Shown here: positions 45,362 to 54,340 of the stretch, in pieces | Position numbering within the stretch: position 1 is the first letter of the stretch | Layout: every line of letters starts with the position of its first letter | From: Burkholderia anthina | GTDB lineage: Bacteria; Pseudomonadota; Gammaproteobacteria; Burkholderiales; Burkholderiaceae | Assembly: GCF_902498995.1 (NCBI RefSeq) | Contig: NZ_CABVLY010000005.1 | Location: 248,001 to 312,000, forward strand | Reading direction: 5' to 3' | DNA length: 64,000 nt | Notes under the pieces: generated by a model | What the model was told of the DNA's origin: nothing | The model's database searches: none | Seen by the model: the letters and a program-made list of their open reading frames with translations, nothing else | Made by a program: the position numbers and the translations under genes

Positions 45362-45853
45362 ATGACCGAATCCGACCTGCAATCCGACGACACCTCCATC
45401 CACGAAAACGGCCTCTGGCGCGACAGCGGCTGGACGGCACGCATCATCAAGAACGAAGACGACGACGGCTGGGCCGTCGAGATGATCAAGGACGGCGAGG
45501 CCGAGCCCGCGCTCGTCGGCCCGTGGACGATGGGCCGCGACAAGAAGAATCCGAAGCCGATGGACGCGAACGCGTTCCGCACGCTCGTGAAAACCGCGAC
45601 CGAGGTGCTGATGCGGCATGCGCAGCAGCGCCGCGCGATGCTGCACAAGGAAGTGACGGTTCAGGGCGAAGACGGGCAGGATGTGTCGGTCACGCTCGAC
45701 ATCGTGCCGGACGAGTTCGAGCCGTACGCGGAGCTGAAGGCGTTCGACCCGTACGGCGAGCTGCTGGCCGACGCGAAAGTGTCCCCGGGGTTCAAGCTCA
45801 ACAAGGCCAGCGCCCAGCGCTGGGTCGAATCGGGCTTCGAACGTCCGGCCTGA
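45362..45853 (+). CDS. conserved hypothetical cytoplasmic protein
   Basis: A 163-residue acidic, soluble protein beginning MTESDLQSDDTSIHENGLWR. It has a compact alpha/beta pattern (GWTARIIKNEDDDGWAVEMI; VTLDIVPDEFEPYAELKAFD) with no signal peptide, membrane helix or known motif. The coding bias is strong and consistent. It stands alone between the T6SS island and the sigma54 regulator, convergent with the latter. I do not recognise its family. Confidence 0.8.
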   Translation: MTESDLQSDDTSIHENGLWRDSGWTARIIKNEDDDGWAVEMIKDGEAEPALVGPWTMGRDKKNPKPMDANAFRTLVKTATEVLMRHAQQRRAMLHKEVTVQGEDGQDVSVTLDIVPDEFEPYAELKAFDPYGELLADAKVSPGFKLNKASAQRWVESGFERPA

Positions 45854-45919
45854 CGCCCGCGCCGGCGGCCCGACGCCGCCGGGCCCGCGCCGCGGGCGGC
45901 ACACCCGGCGCGATCGGCG

Positions 45920-47281
45920 TCAGCCGTGCAGCCCGTGCGCGATCATCAGGCGGTACAGCGTCGCGCGCGACACGCCCAGCTCCGCCGCGACGTCCGCATG
46001 CTGGTGCCGGTGGCGCAGCAGCGTTTCCTCGATCGTGCGCCGCTCCGCCTGCCGGCGCACTTCCGCGAGCGTCGGCGGCTGATACGACGTGTACCGGTTC
46101 AGTTCGAGATCGGCCGCCGAGATCAGCGGGCCGTTCGTCATCACGACCGCGAACCGGATCCGGTTGATCAGCTCGCGCACGTTGCCGGGCCACGCATAGT
46201 TGTGGATCGCCTCGATCGCGCCGGGCATGAAGCCGCGGATCCGGTGCGAGCTGTCGCCGCGATAGCGCGTCAGCACGTGCTCGGCGAGCAGCATGATGTC
46301 GCGGCCGCGCGCGCGCAGCGGCGGCTCGTCGATACGCAGCACGCACAGGCGGTAATACAGATCCGGGCGAAAGCGCCCTGCCTGCATCGCGGCCTCGAGA
46401 TCGACGTGGGTCGCGGATACGATCCGCACGTCCACCGGAATCGACGCATGGCCGCCCAGCCGCTCGATCTTGCCTTCCTGCAGAAAACGCAGCAGGCTCG
46501 CCTGGCTCTCGAACGGCATGTCGCCGATCTCGTCGAGAAACAGCGTGCCGCCGTGCGCGGCCTCGATGCGCCCGATCTTGCGCTGATGCGCGCCGGTAAA
46601 TGCGCCGCGCTCGTGACCGAACAGCTCGGCCTGCAGCAGCGTCGACGGAATCGCCGCGCAATTCACCGCGACGAACGGTGCATCGACGCGCGACGACTGC
46701 TGATGGATCGCGGCGGCGGTCAGTTCCTTGCCGGTGCCGGATTCGCCGGCGATGAAGACGGTCGCTTCGGTGTTGGCGACCTTGCGGATCGTCGCGAACA
46801 GGCGGCGCATCGCGTCGCACGCGCCGATCATCGTGCCGCCGGGCGGCGCGGCATCCGCGGCCGGGTCGCCTTCCGACAGTTTCACCATCCCGTATGCGTG
46901 GCCGACGAGATAACCGATGGTCGCGTCCGCGCTCCCGTCGTGCACGTAGTCGAAGCAGCACTGGCGGATCAGGCGTGCAACCGTCGTATCGCGCAGCCCG
47001 TCGTCGTCGGTGAGCGCGACCCAGCCGACGCGCGGATCGCGCAGCAGCGTCTCGAACGATCCGACGTCGGGCGACGCGAAGTCGCCGAAATCGACGATGC
47101 CCGCATGCAGGCGGTTCGCCTTGACGAGATTGAGTGCGTCCGCAACGGTTTTCGCGCGCCAGACCTCCCAGCCGCGCGACGCGAGACAGTCGATCAGCGC
47201 GGCGTCGGGATGCTGCGACAGATAGATGAGCGGACGCGACGGCGCGCTGTGGTGGCGCCGATCCGGCGCGAACGGCGGCAT
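45920..47281 (-). CDS. sigma54-dependent activator, VpsR-like
   Basis: A 453-residue enhancer-binding protein. The N-terminal 150 residues look like a receiver domain (PLIYLSQHPDAALIDCLASR, AGIVDFGDFAS) that may lack a normal phosphorylation pocket, as in VpsR. The AAA+ core is intact: GESGTGKELTA (Walker A), ERGAFTGAHQ (sigma54 contact), LFLDEIGDMP (Walker B) and FRPDLYYRLCVLRI. The C-terminal Fis-type HTH is VAAELGVSRATLYRLM. An in-frame GTG at 47341 would add 20 residues. VpsR-type proteins switch on exopolysaccharide genes, often in response to cyclic di-GMP. The matrix genes beside it are the likely targets. Confidence 0.92.
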   Translation of the reverse strand: MPPFAPDRRHHSAPSRPLIYLSQHPDAALIDCLASRGWEVWRAKTVADALNLVKANRLHAGIVDFGDFASPDVGSFETLLRDPRVGWVALTDDDGLRDTTVARLIRQCCFDYVHDGSADATIGYLVGHAYGMVKLSEGDPAADAAPPGGTMIGACDAMRRLFATIRKVANTEATVFIAGESGTGKELTAAAIHQQSSRVDAPFVAVNCAAIPSTLLQAELFGHERGAFTGAHQRKIGRIEAAHGGTLFLDEIGDMPFESQASLLRFLQEGKIERLGGHASIPVDVRIVSATHVDLEAAMQAGRFRPDLYYRLCVLRIDEPPLRARGRDIMLLAEHVLTRYRGDSSHRIRGFMPGAIEAIHNYAWPGNVRELINRIRFAVVMTNGPLISAADLELNRYTSYQPPTLAEVRRQAERRTIEETLLRHRHQHADVAAELGVSRATLYRLMIAHGLHG

Positions 47282-47453
47282 GCATGCGTCCCGTTCGTCC
47301 TCCTCCCGGCCTGACAGTCTGATCGGGCAGCAATAGTTCACGATAGCCTCGCCGCGTGGGATGGTCCGTCGGGCCGCCCGGCCCGCGACGATGCGCGACG
47401 GGTCTCCCTGCCCGCGCGCGGCGCTGCCGGCGTGTCCGCACGGTAGTGTTTCG

Positions 47454-48038
47454 TTATCGGCAGAACACGACCCGCTGCGTATAGATTTGCGGTTCTGCGA
47501 CGGGCCCCGTGGGATGGTTGAGTTCATGGTTGTAGGGCCGGTAGACCTTGCCGTTCACTGTCACGTCCGTCGCACGCGCCGTCTCGATCGTGTTCAGGCC
47601 GTTGCGCTGCCAGTCGCTGACGCGGTCCGACGCCGATACGCTCGACTCGCCGGCGATCTTCTGCGTGATCGCGCTGCTGTCGCTCCACGGTTGCGTCTGC
47701 ATGTCCTCCGCGTGCTGCATCGCGCCGACCGTCTTGCCGGTCGATGCCGGCCCGTTCTGCGCTTCGAACGGCGTGCCGCGACCGTATGCCGGCGATTGCC
47801 ACGAAGGCGCATGGCCTTCCTCCGGCATCATGTAAATCATCTGCGGATCGCCGACCATCATCATCGGCACGCATGCCGTGTTGTCCGGGCGGCCGAGCGT
47901 CGTCAGCGCCTGCTGCACGCTCGCTGCGTTCGCAAGGGTCTGCTCGCTCAGGATGACGAAGACCGCAGGGTTCTGGAAAACCGACTGTGCGGCAGTTTGT
48001 GTGCCGTACAGCAACAGAGCGACCAAAAAGATCCTCAT
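47454..48038 (-). CDS. exported protein of unknown function (matrix locus)
   Basis: A 194-residue protein with a signal peptide (MRIFLVALLLYGTQTAAQS). The mature part has ILSEQTLANAASVQQALTTL, a Met-rich patch (VPMMMVGDPQMIYMMPEEGH) and a polar tail ending YTQRVVFCR. Two cysteines could form a disulfide. GGAGG lies 8 bases before the ATG. It is the last of five leftward genes for exported proteins. I do not recognise the family. Confidence 0.8.
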   Translation of the reverse strand: MRIFLVALLLYGTQTAAQSVFQNPAVFVILSEQTLANAASVQQALTTLGRPDNTACVPMMMVGDPQMIYMMPEEGHAPSWQSPAYGRGTPFEAQNGPASTGKTVGAMQHAEDMQTQPWSDSSAITQKIAGESSVSASDRVSDWQRNGLNTIETARATDVTVNGKVYRPYNHELNHPTGPVAEPQIYTQRVVFCR

Positions 48039-48193
48039 GATTGAGGCCTCCTTGTACCCTCGACAGGCAAAAAGAGGTGTTGACCTCGGGGATGGGACCA
48101 ACACCCGTCAAACCTGCAACGCGCATCGCGCAGCGGGTTCCGGCGGCTCCCGCGCGGCCGGTACGCGGTCGCGCGGAAGCCGGACCCGCGTGC

Positions 48194-49753
48194 CTACGAC
48201 GACGTGCTCGTCGAGATGACGGCCGGAGCCGGCATGGCCGGAGCGGCCGGTGCAGCCTGCTGGTCGACTGCCGGCGCGAGATCCTTCGCCTGGTCGGTCA
48301 CGGCCGGCGAGTCGGCGGCCGGTGCCGGTGCGGCAGCGGATTCAACCGCGTCCGCCGCCTTCGCATCGACAGCCGGCGTGTCGGCAACAGCGGCCGCCGC
48401 GGCGGGCTGCGCGGCTTCGGGGGCCGGCGCTTCGGCGGCCGCCTGCGGTACCGCATCGGCAGCCTTCGCATCGACAGCGGGCGCGGGCATGACGGCAGCG
48501 TCGGCCTGCGGCGCGGCGTCGGTCGCGGCCGGAGCGGCTTGCGCGGCATCCTGCGCCTTCGTGTCGACGGCCGGCTGTGCCGCGGCTTGCGCGGCGTTGT
48601 CGGTCGCGGCCGGCACGGGTTCCGGTGCCGGTGCCGTGTCGGCAACCGCAGGTGCGGGCTCCGGCGCCTTGTCGGCGACCGCAGGTGCAGGTTCCGCTGC
48701 CTTGTCGGCGACGGCCGGCGCGGCGACGACGGCGGCCGCAGGGACCGCAGCCATCGCGGCCGGGACGACGGCCGGTGCAGCCGCAACCGCGGGCGCTGCC
48801 GCGGGTGCTGCTGCGGCAACCGGCGCGGCGGCAGCAGCCGGCACGACCGCGGCGGCCTGGGACGCCTTCGCGGCAGCCGCCTGTGCGGCGGCCGGCACTG
48901 CGCTGACGGCCGGCGCGGCGATCGACGGTGCGGGCATCGGTGCCGCGATCGGCGCGGACTGGACGGCGGTCGTCGCCACCGGGCGCGTCTGCGCGGGCGC
49001 CGGCGCGGCTGCGTCGAGCGGCGGCAGACCCATGCGGTTGCGCACCAGCGGATCGCGATACTTCACATCGTCGGCGACGGTCGCTTCGGCGGACGGCGCC
49101 ACGTTCGAGCGCGCCAGCGGCGCGGTCGTGCCCGGGCACAGGTGGCCGGTCGCTTCCACCGCGCGCCGGTTCGCATCGCTCTGGCAGAGCAGCGCGAGCG
49201 CCACGTCGGTCAACCCCATCGCACGGAATTCACGCGCGTCGAGGCGACGCACGCAAGCCTGGTCGACGAGCGTCGTGCCGCCGGTCGCGCCGAATCCCGG
49301 GAACGACACGCCGACGCTCACCGAGCCCATGCAGGTATCGGACAGCGTGGTCGTGAGGCCCGGCGCCTGAATCGACGGGTTCGTCTTGATCGTCTGGGTA
49401 CCCGAGTAGTTGACGTTTTCCGCTGACTGGGTGTTGTACGGGTTGGTGCCGGGTGAGCCGGCCGACGCGAGCGAGCTAAAGCCCTGCGGTGTCACGTTCG
49501 AACCGCCGCTCGTGCTGGACGGCATCGTCACGTTCACGTTCACGTTCGAATTGCCGCTCCCGCGCACGCCGCTGCTGCTGTTGGCGCTGCCGCCGGTCGT
49601 GGTGTTCGTGTTCATGCTCGAGCCGCCGCCCTGGCTGATCGCCGTCGACGACGTCGACGACTGCGAGCTCGAGTCGGCGGTTTGCGCTTGGGCACCGATC
49701 GTGGTCATCGCGAACATTGCCGCACATGCCACCTTGATCTTGTTGCTGTTCAT
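48194..49753 (-). CDS. exported Ala/Pro-rich repeat protein (matrix locus)
   Basis: A 519-residue protein in three parts. A signal peptide ends in GAQAQ. Residues 25-130 are Ser/Thr/Asn/Gly-rich (SSTSSTAISQGGGSSMNTNT). Residues 140-210 form a compact Cys domain with four cysteines (CMGSVSVGVSFPGFG, QACVRRL, ALLCQSDANRR, HLCPG). The remaining 250 residues are low-complexity Ala/Pro with near-repeats such as EPAPAVADKAPEPAPAVADT and PAVDAKAADAV, resembling extended wall- or surface-spanning linkers. GGAG lies 6 bases before the ATG. It is the largest product of the exported-protein array. Confidence 0.85.
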   Translation of the reverse strand: MNSNKIKVACAAMFAMTTIGAQAQTADSSSQSSTSSTAISQGGGSSMNTNTTTGGSANSSSGVRGSGNSNVNVNVTMPSSTSGGSNVTPQGFSSLASAGSPGTNPYNTQSAENVNYSGTQTIKTNPSIQAPGLTTTLSDTCMGSVSVGVSFPGFGATGGTTLVDQACVRRLDAREFRAMGLTDVALALLCQSDANRRAVEATGHLCPGTTAPLARSNVAPSAEATVADDVKYRDPLVRNRMGLPPLDAAAPAPAQTRPVATTAVQSAPIAAPMPAPSIAAPAVSAVPAAAQAAAAKASQAAAVVPAAAAAPVAAAAPAAAPAVAAAPAVVPAAMAAVPAAAVVAAPAVADKAAEPAPAVADKAPEPAPAVADTAPAPEPVPAATDNAAQAAAQPAVDTKAQDAAQAAPAATDAAPQADAAVMPAPAVDAKAADAVPQAAAEAPAPEAAQPAAAAAVADTPAVDAKAADAVESAAAPAPAADSPAVTDQAKDLAPAVDQQAAPAAPAMPAPAVISTSTSS

Positions 49754-49797
49754 TTCAATCTCCGGACGAGGTTTGACCGCCCACCCAGGCAACCGTA

Positions 49798-50070
49798 CTA
49801 ATTCCCCTGAATTCCTTCAGCTTTGCCTGCTTCCCCGAACTGCTTCCAGCCACTCCCCAGCTGGGACCACGAGCCGCCCGACATTCCCGGCCATGGCTGA
49901 GAGTCCGGTGTCCCGATGGCATTGCCCGACGAAAGCGATTGTTGTTCTGACGGGTTGGTTGTAGGGTTTGACGTCTGCATATTTGATTGCACGTCCTCGG
50001 CAGCACGGTCAGCGCCATATGCCGTCAGAGACGCGAGCATCAGAGCGGCGGCAATCAGTTTCTGCTTCAT
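49798..50070 (-). CDS. small exported protein (matrix locus)
   Basis: A 90-residue protein. Signal peptide MKQKLIAAALMLASLTAYGA, then a Ser/Asn/Gln-rich stretch (MQTSNPTTNPSEQQSLSSGN) and a Gly/Trp-rich end (MSGGSWSQLGSGWKQFGEAG). AGGAG lies 5 bases before the ATG. It starts 44 bases upstream of the Ala/Pro-rich gene and is probably co-transcribed. Unknown family. Confidence 0.8.
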   Translation of the reverse strand: MKQKLIAAALMLASLTAYGADRAAEDVQSNMQTSNPTTNPSEQQSLSSGNAIGTPDSQPWPGMSGGSWSQLGSGWKQFGEAGKAEGIQGN

Positions 50071-50144
50071 GCCAACTCCTTACTTGAACAACAGCGCGGC
50101 GAAAGAGACCAGCGTCGCTGGGAAACTGGTCCCCCCGCACTCGC

Positions 50145-50735
50145 CTAATGACTGCTCCCGGTCGCGCCCGAACTTGCCTGGCTGCCGCCCGATGCGGACG
50201 GTGACCCGGCCGGGCCGGTACTCCACGCGGTCGACGAGTTGTAGTGGTTCGAACCCGCGATCGTGCCCGACCCGCCAAAGCCCGTCATGCCAGCGGCGCC
50301 CGCGTTGGCGACACCGTTATCATTCCCGCCCGTTGCGGTGTAGCGGGTCGCGCCGAGTACGATCGTGGCGGTCACCCCTCCCGATAGCGCATTCGCGTTC
50401 TCGCTCGTGCTACTGTTCCCGCCGTTCGACCCCGCGGCACCGATAGCGCCGCCCGCCGCGTACGCGCCCCCGTTCGTGCCCCAACCGCTGGCCGTCGAAG
50501 TCGAGTTGTGGAAAGCGGATGCCGTTCCGGTCGAACCGCTGGGCGTCACGGTACCTCCAGCACTTGCGCCTGCTACCGACGTCGAATTGCTCGTATAGCT
50601 GCCTGATCCGACGAGCACCGAACCGGACACACCCGACGCCACCGATTGCGTCTGGTTGACCGTCGACGGACCGGCCGCGAGTACGGCCGACGATAGAGCG
50701 GTGAGCGCTGTCGCTAAAAAAACGTTGGCTTTCAT
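50145..50735 (-). CDS. exported Gly/Ser/Thr-rich protein (matrix locus)
   Basis: A 196-residue protein. Signal peptide ends in SSAVLAAG. The mature chain is almost wholly Gly, Ser, Thr, Ala and Asn, with short strand-like runs (TVNQTQSVASGVSGSVLVGS; GGVTATIVLGATRYTATGGN). The NQTQS element recurs as NHTQTS in the neighbouring 108-residue protein. Such composition fits a secreted fibre, adhesin or amyloid-like matrix component. AAGGA lies 6 bases before the ATG. No Cys is present. Confidence 0.85.
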   Translation of the reverse strand: MKANVFLATALTALSSAVLAAGPSTVNQTQSVASGVSGSVLVGSGSYTSNSTSVAGASAGGTVTPSGSTGTASAFHNSTSTASGWGTNGGAYAAGGAIGAAGSNGGNSSTSENANALSGGVTATIVLGATRYTATGGNDNGVANAGAAGMTGFGGSGTIAGSNHYNSSTAWSTGPAGSPSASGGSQASSGATGSSH

Positions 50736-50773
50736 AGCAATTCCTTGCTGTGAGGAAGTTTGACAGTCGCGGT

Positions 50774-50805
50774 GCCGGGCCCGCCCTTGCGGAACGAGGC
50801 CCGGC
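50774..50805. terminator. hairpin between two matrix-protein genes
   Basis: GCCGGGCC at 50774-50781 and GGCCCGGC at 50798-50805 form a perfect 8-base stem in the 111-base gap between the 50847-51173 and 50145-50735 genes. There is no T-run, so it may attenuate transcription or protect the upstream mRNA, giving more of the first protein. Confidence 0.5.
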
Positions 50806-50846
50806 ATCCGTACCGCCAGCCAATGACGAACGCTACGCGTCGCGGC

Positions 50847-51173
50847 TTAGTGGTGATACGACGTCCAGCCCACCGAACCGGCATTCGCGCCGCTGGAGCC
50901 GCTAGCCTGCGAGCCGCCGAGGCCGAAGCCGCCAACGGTCGACGTTTGGGTGTGGTTCGTGTACGAGATCGAACCGCTGCCCGGGCCGCCGGCAACTGCG
51001 CCGGCTGCGCCGAGTGCCGAGCCCGAATCGGTCGCGGAGAAGTGGCCGAACCCGACGACACCGGCCGACGTCGCACCGCCGCTCGACGAGCTGCTGCTCG
51101 ACACCGTGCCGCCACCTGCGAACGCTGCACCCGAAACGGCCAGAACTGCTGCTGCAATCAGAAGCTTCTTCAT
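50847..51173 (-). CDS. exported Gly/Ser-rich protein, first of the matrix array
   Basis: A 108-residue protein. Signal peptide MKKLLIAAAVLAVSGAAFAG, then a seven-Ser run (VSSSSSSSGGATSAG) and Gly/Ser/Ala-rich sequence (GHFSATDSGSALGAAGAV; YTNHTQTSTVGGFGLGGS), ending WTSYHH. Composition and the HTQT element link it to the 196-residue neighbour. TGGAG lies 6 bases before the ATG. It is the promoter-proximal gene of the leftward array. Confidence 0.87.
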   Translation of the reverse strand: MKKLLIAAAVLAVSGAAFAGGGTVSSSSSSSGGATSAGVVGFGHFSATDSGSALGAAGAVAGGPGSGSISYTNHTQTSTVGGFGLGGSQASGSSGANAGSVGWTSYHH

Positions 51174-53011
51174 GGTCGACTCCAAAACGGCGTGAACGGA
51201 ATAAGCAAGGAAGGTTGCACGCCTTCAACCCCCCTGCCTCGAGCAATCCCAATAAATAAGGATCACTATCTAATTACGAAGCATCGATTCGAATTCTCCG
51301 CCTCATAATTTTGGTCAAGCGAAGTGTAGTTCGTATTTCTTGTTTTTTCGAAATTTCTTTTAGGTGTTTTCGATAACACCGACAATACACCGCGATTACC
51401 AAAAAGCAAAGAATTCACCCAATCCGAATTAAATCATTCGATATACCGGATTATTTTTTTCGATACACCCTCACGGCATGCCGGCACATGGCATTCCGTT
51501 TCGGCGATCGAAAATACGTGAATATAATTGCCTACCGCAAATACAGGCCCGTCAAAAAATATCCGCCTTATTACAGCGATAACGGGGCTGCTTCACGGTC
51601 AGATGGCATCGCATCTCCCTGAGATACCGATCAAAAGTCTTCCTGGCAATCCGGCCGAGGGCGTTCGAGCTAATCCAGCCAGCGCCGGTATTGGCCCGGC
51701 GTAATCGAAACGGCCCTGCATGGTCGAAGACGAATCGGCGTCAAGCTGTCCGGCACGAACAGCGTGGCCCAACCGGGTGAGCTGAATGAAGGCGAGCGTC
51801 GCTGTCGACCGGTCGTCGTCCAAAGCGACAGGCGCTCCAGCGCGTGCACCGCGCGGAGACCGTGAAACCGGCAAGGAGCAACCCGCGAAGCTGGCACTGC
51901 GTCGCGAGCGATACCCCTATCTGTCCGACTACCCCTCTGTTGCGCCAAGAACGCGCGGATCAAGCTGCTGCTTATGGTCTTCATCGCCGTTTCCCCGACT
52001 GGCTTATTGACGAGTTGGCCGCCCCACATCTTTGTTATGCGATGTCGACCGCCCGCCGATGCCCCGAATATCGCAAGCAACATGCCATGCGTTATGCCAC
52101 CGACCGTTGCGCACGGTGCGCTACAGCAGCCCCGGAACGCAGCGTCATAAATCGCGCTTTTTGTTTCAGGAATGTATCGCGACAACCGTCTGGAACGCCC
52201 CGCGATCATTGAACGCCACGAAGCAATCCCGGCAATAGACGGACGAATGCGGCGTGCCGCAGGGTCTGGAGCGGGTCCGCGAACACGTGTTTCAAACTTG
52301 AGAAACGCCCCACCGCGCAGGCGGGGCGGCGCCCGGCACGGTAGTCGCGAAACGGCTTCGGCGGCCCGTCCGGCGGCTCGGGGCCGTCCGGGGTGCAGGG
52401 AATCGGAGCACGCAACCCCCGGTTCCGGAGGCCCGGCGCGACGGGCATCGATACGTTTACACGATGCCTGCTGCGTCAAAACCCGAACGCAATTGATTCA
52501 TTCGTGAAAATATCGCCAGACTCATCCGCACGCGGCCGATCGAACAGAAGACGAAACCGGCGAAAAACCAATCCATTCGCACCGCGCCAACACGATCGTC
52601 ATCCCGATCAGGTATTCGCGATAAACCGCCAACGCGCCCGCCTTGCGATCCATTGCAATTGCCTTATCAATCTTTCCTCTTCCATTCAATCCACTTCCTT
52701 TCCTGAAAACGCGCCTTTTCGATGATTCTTTTTATGCCGAATCGGTCGGGATCCCGGTTCACGAACGAAACACTTTTGAATCGGCGACCGTCGCCGATCT
52801 CGGCGCTGCAACATGTGCATTGCACGTTCGATCGACCGCCGAGCATCCGTCGCAGCGGGATCGACCATGCATTTCGTGTAACCGGTTCGTGTCGCGGCGA
52901 TCATTCCCGCGCGCGTCGAACTGCCTCGACGATTCATGCCTGAAACAGAAATGCGCGTGTCGCTCGCCCGCGCGGATGCGCTGCCCGGACGACGCGTTCA
53001 CCCAGCGTCCC
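51174..53011. other. gene-poor region between matrix proteins and polysaccharide operon
   Basis: About 1.8 kb with no convincing gene in any frame; open frames have low-quality, Arg/Cys/Ser-rich translations. 51240-51600 is strikingly A/T-rich for this genome and probably holds the promoter and upstream sites of the leftward matrix genes. 51650-53000 returns to mixed composition and may contain gene remnants. Two diverged copies of a short repeat lie at 51971-52024 and 53080-53130. Confidence 0.6.
51971..52024 (-). repeat. short dispersed repeat, copy A
   Basis: Read on the minus strand this contains CGTCAATAAGCCAG, then a CGGGG-AA-GGC-ATGAAG series that is shared with copy B at 53080-53130 in opposite orientation. 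About 40 of 52 positions appear to match. In both copies an ATG AAG follows a G-rich, ribosome-site-like stretch. Confidence 0.6.
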
Positions 53012-53027
53012 TGGCATGCCGATTGCC
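53012..53027 (+). promoter_or_regulatory. sigma54 promoter for the polysaccharide operon
   Basis: TGGCATGCCGATTGCC matches the sigma54 consensus TGGCACG-N4-TTGC at all but one of the fixed positions, with GG and GC exactly 10 bases apart. It lies about 305 bases before the first operon gene, in the right orientation, and a sigma54 activator gene lies 6 kb away in the same locus. Confidence 0.7.
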
Positions 53028-53079
53028 TGATATCCGGTCCTAACGAGCGGCACGTCACGCCCCGAAAGAAGGCGGGCGG

Positions 53080-53130
53080 CGGCGGCATCGTCAATAAGCC
53101 AGCCGGGGTAAGGCAATGAAGCTCACCAGC
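53080..53130 (+). repeat. short dispersed repeat, copy B
   Basis: Plus-strand counterpart of copy A, with CGTCAATAAGCCAG at 53088-53101 followed by CCGGGGTAAGGCAATGAAG. The two copies are 1.05 kb apart and inverted, enclosing the right part of the gene-poor region. Confidence 0.6.
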
Positions 53131-53332
53131 GATCGAGCGGCGTTCGCGTCGTTCAGGCATCAGCGTGGCAATCAGCGAAACCGGAGCGCCGGTCACGGCA
53201 CTTCGTCGAACTCCGCATACACGAACCGGCGTACGCCGGCTCAATGTCCGCACAACGCGATGGCGCCCGTTCGTGCGCTCTTCGCGCACCTCGATCTCGC
53301 GCTGCCGACGATGCTCGATGACGGAGAAGACC

Positions 53333-54340
53333 ATGAATGACCGGGTTTCGATCGAAACGCGCGTCGGTCAGCGCGTGCTCGTAACGGGCGGCGCCGGCTT
53401 TCTCGGCAGCTACGTGTGCGAACGCCTCGTGATGGAAGGCGCAAGCGTCACATGCGTCGACAACCTGCTGACCGGGCGCAAGCTCAACATCGCCGACCTG
53501 AAGGCGTCGGGCCGCTTCGAGTTCGTGAAGGGCGACGTGTCGCTCGGCCTGCCGCAACTGCAGGTGGACGAGATCTGGAATCTCGCGTGCGCCGCGTCGC
53601 CGCCGACGTATCAGATCGATCCCGTCCATACGATGATGACCAACGTGCTCGGCATGAACCACTGTCTCGCGCTCGCGCGCAAGACGGGCGCACGGGTGTT
53701 CCAGGCGTCGACGAGCGAGATCTACGGCGACCCGGGCGTGCATCCGCAGATCGAGACCTATCGCGGCAACGTGAACACGATCGGCCCGCGCGCGTGCTAC
53801 GACGAAGGCAAGCGCGCCGCCGAGGCACTGTGCTACGACTACTATCGCGCGCACGGCATCGACGTGCGCGTCGCACGCATCTTCAATACGTACGGCCCGC
53901 GGATGTCGCCGCGCGACGGCCGCGTCGTGTCGAACTTCATCGTCGGCGCGCTGAACGGCGAACCGCTCGAGATCTACGGCGACGGCAAGCAGACGCGCTC
54001 GTTCTGCTTCGTCAGCGACCTGATCGACGGCTTCTTCGCGCTGATGGACGCCGCGCGCAACGTCGGCACGCCGGTCAACATCGGCAACCCCGGCGAATTC
54101 ACGATGATCGAGCTCGCGGAAAAAGTGCTCGAAATGACCGGCTCGTCGGCCGAAATCGTGTTCCGTCCGCTGCCGATCGACGATCCGCACCAGCGCAAGC
54201 CCGACATCTCCGTCGCCGCCACCGAGCTCGACTGGCACCCGGATATCGATCTCGACGAGGGGCTGCGTCGCACCGTCGACTACTTCAGCCGCGAACTGTG
54301 GCTCGAGCCGGTGCTGCGCATGACCGGAGCCGCCGCATGA
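53333..54340 (+). CDS. uxs: UDP-glucuronate decarboxylase (UDP-xylose synthase)
   Basis: A 335-residue extended SDR. VLVTGGAGFLGSYVCE is the NAD loop, STSEIYGDPGVHPQIETYRG and GPRACYDEGKRAAEAL (Y156, K160) are highly characteristic of UXS enzymes, and ARIFNTYGPRM follows. It makes UDP-xylose from UDP-glucuronate, which the third gene of the operon supplies. GGAG lies 6 bases before the ATG at 53333. Its stop overlaps the galE start (ATGA). Confidence 0.93.
   Translation: MNDRVSIETRVGQRVLVTGGAGFLGSYVCERLVMEGASVTCVDNLLTGRKLNIADLKASGRFEFVKGDVSLGLPQLQVDEIWNLACAASPPTYQIDPVHTMMTNVLGMNHCLALARKTGARVFQASTSEIYGDPGVHPQIETYRGNVNTIGPRACYDEGKRAAEALCYDYYRAHGIDVRVARIFNTYGPRMSPRDGRVVSNFIVGALNGEPLEIYGDGKQTRSFCFVSDLIDGFFALMDAARNVGTPVNIGNPGEFTMIELAEKVLEMTGSSAEIVFRPLPIDDPHQRKPDISVAATELDWHPDIDLDEGLRRTVDYFSRELWLEPVLRMTGAAA

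Noticed and set aside
51405..51421. Minus-strand sigma54-like GG-N10-GC upstream of the matrix-protein genes
   Set aside because: Only the -12 half (TTTGC) fits; the -24 half departs from TGGCAC at several positions, so I could not support it.
51670..52479. A 269-codon minus-strand frame in the gene-poor region
   Set aside because: Composition is Arg/Ser/Cys-rich, lacks a ribosome-binding site and any domain, and base composition changes within it. It contains repeat copy A but does not look like a gene.
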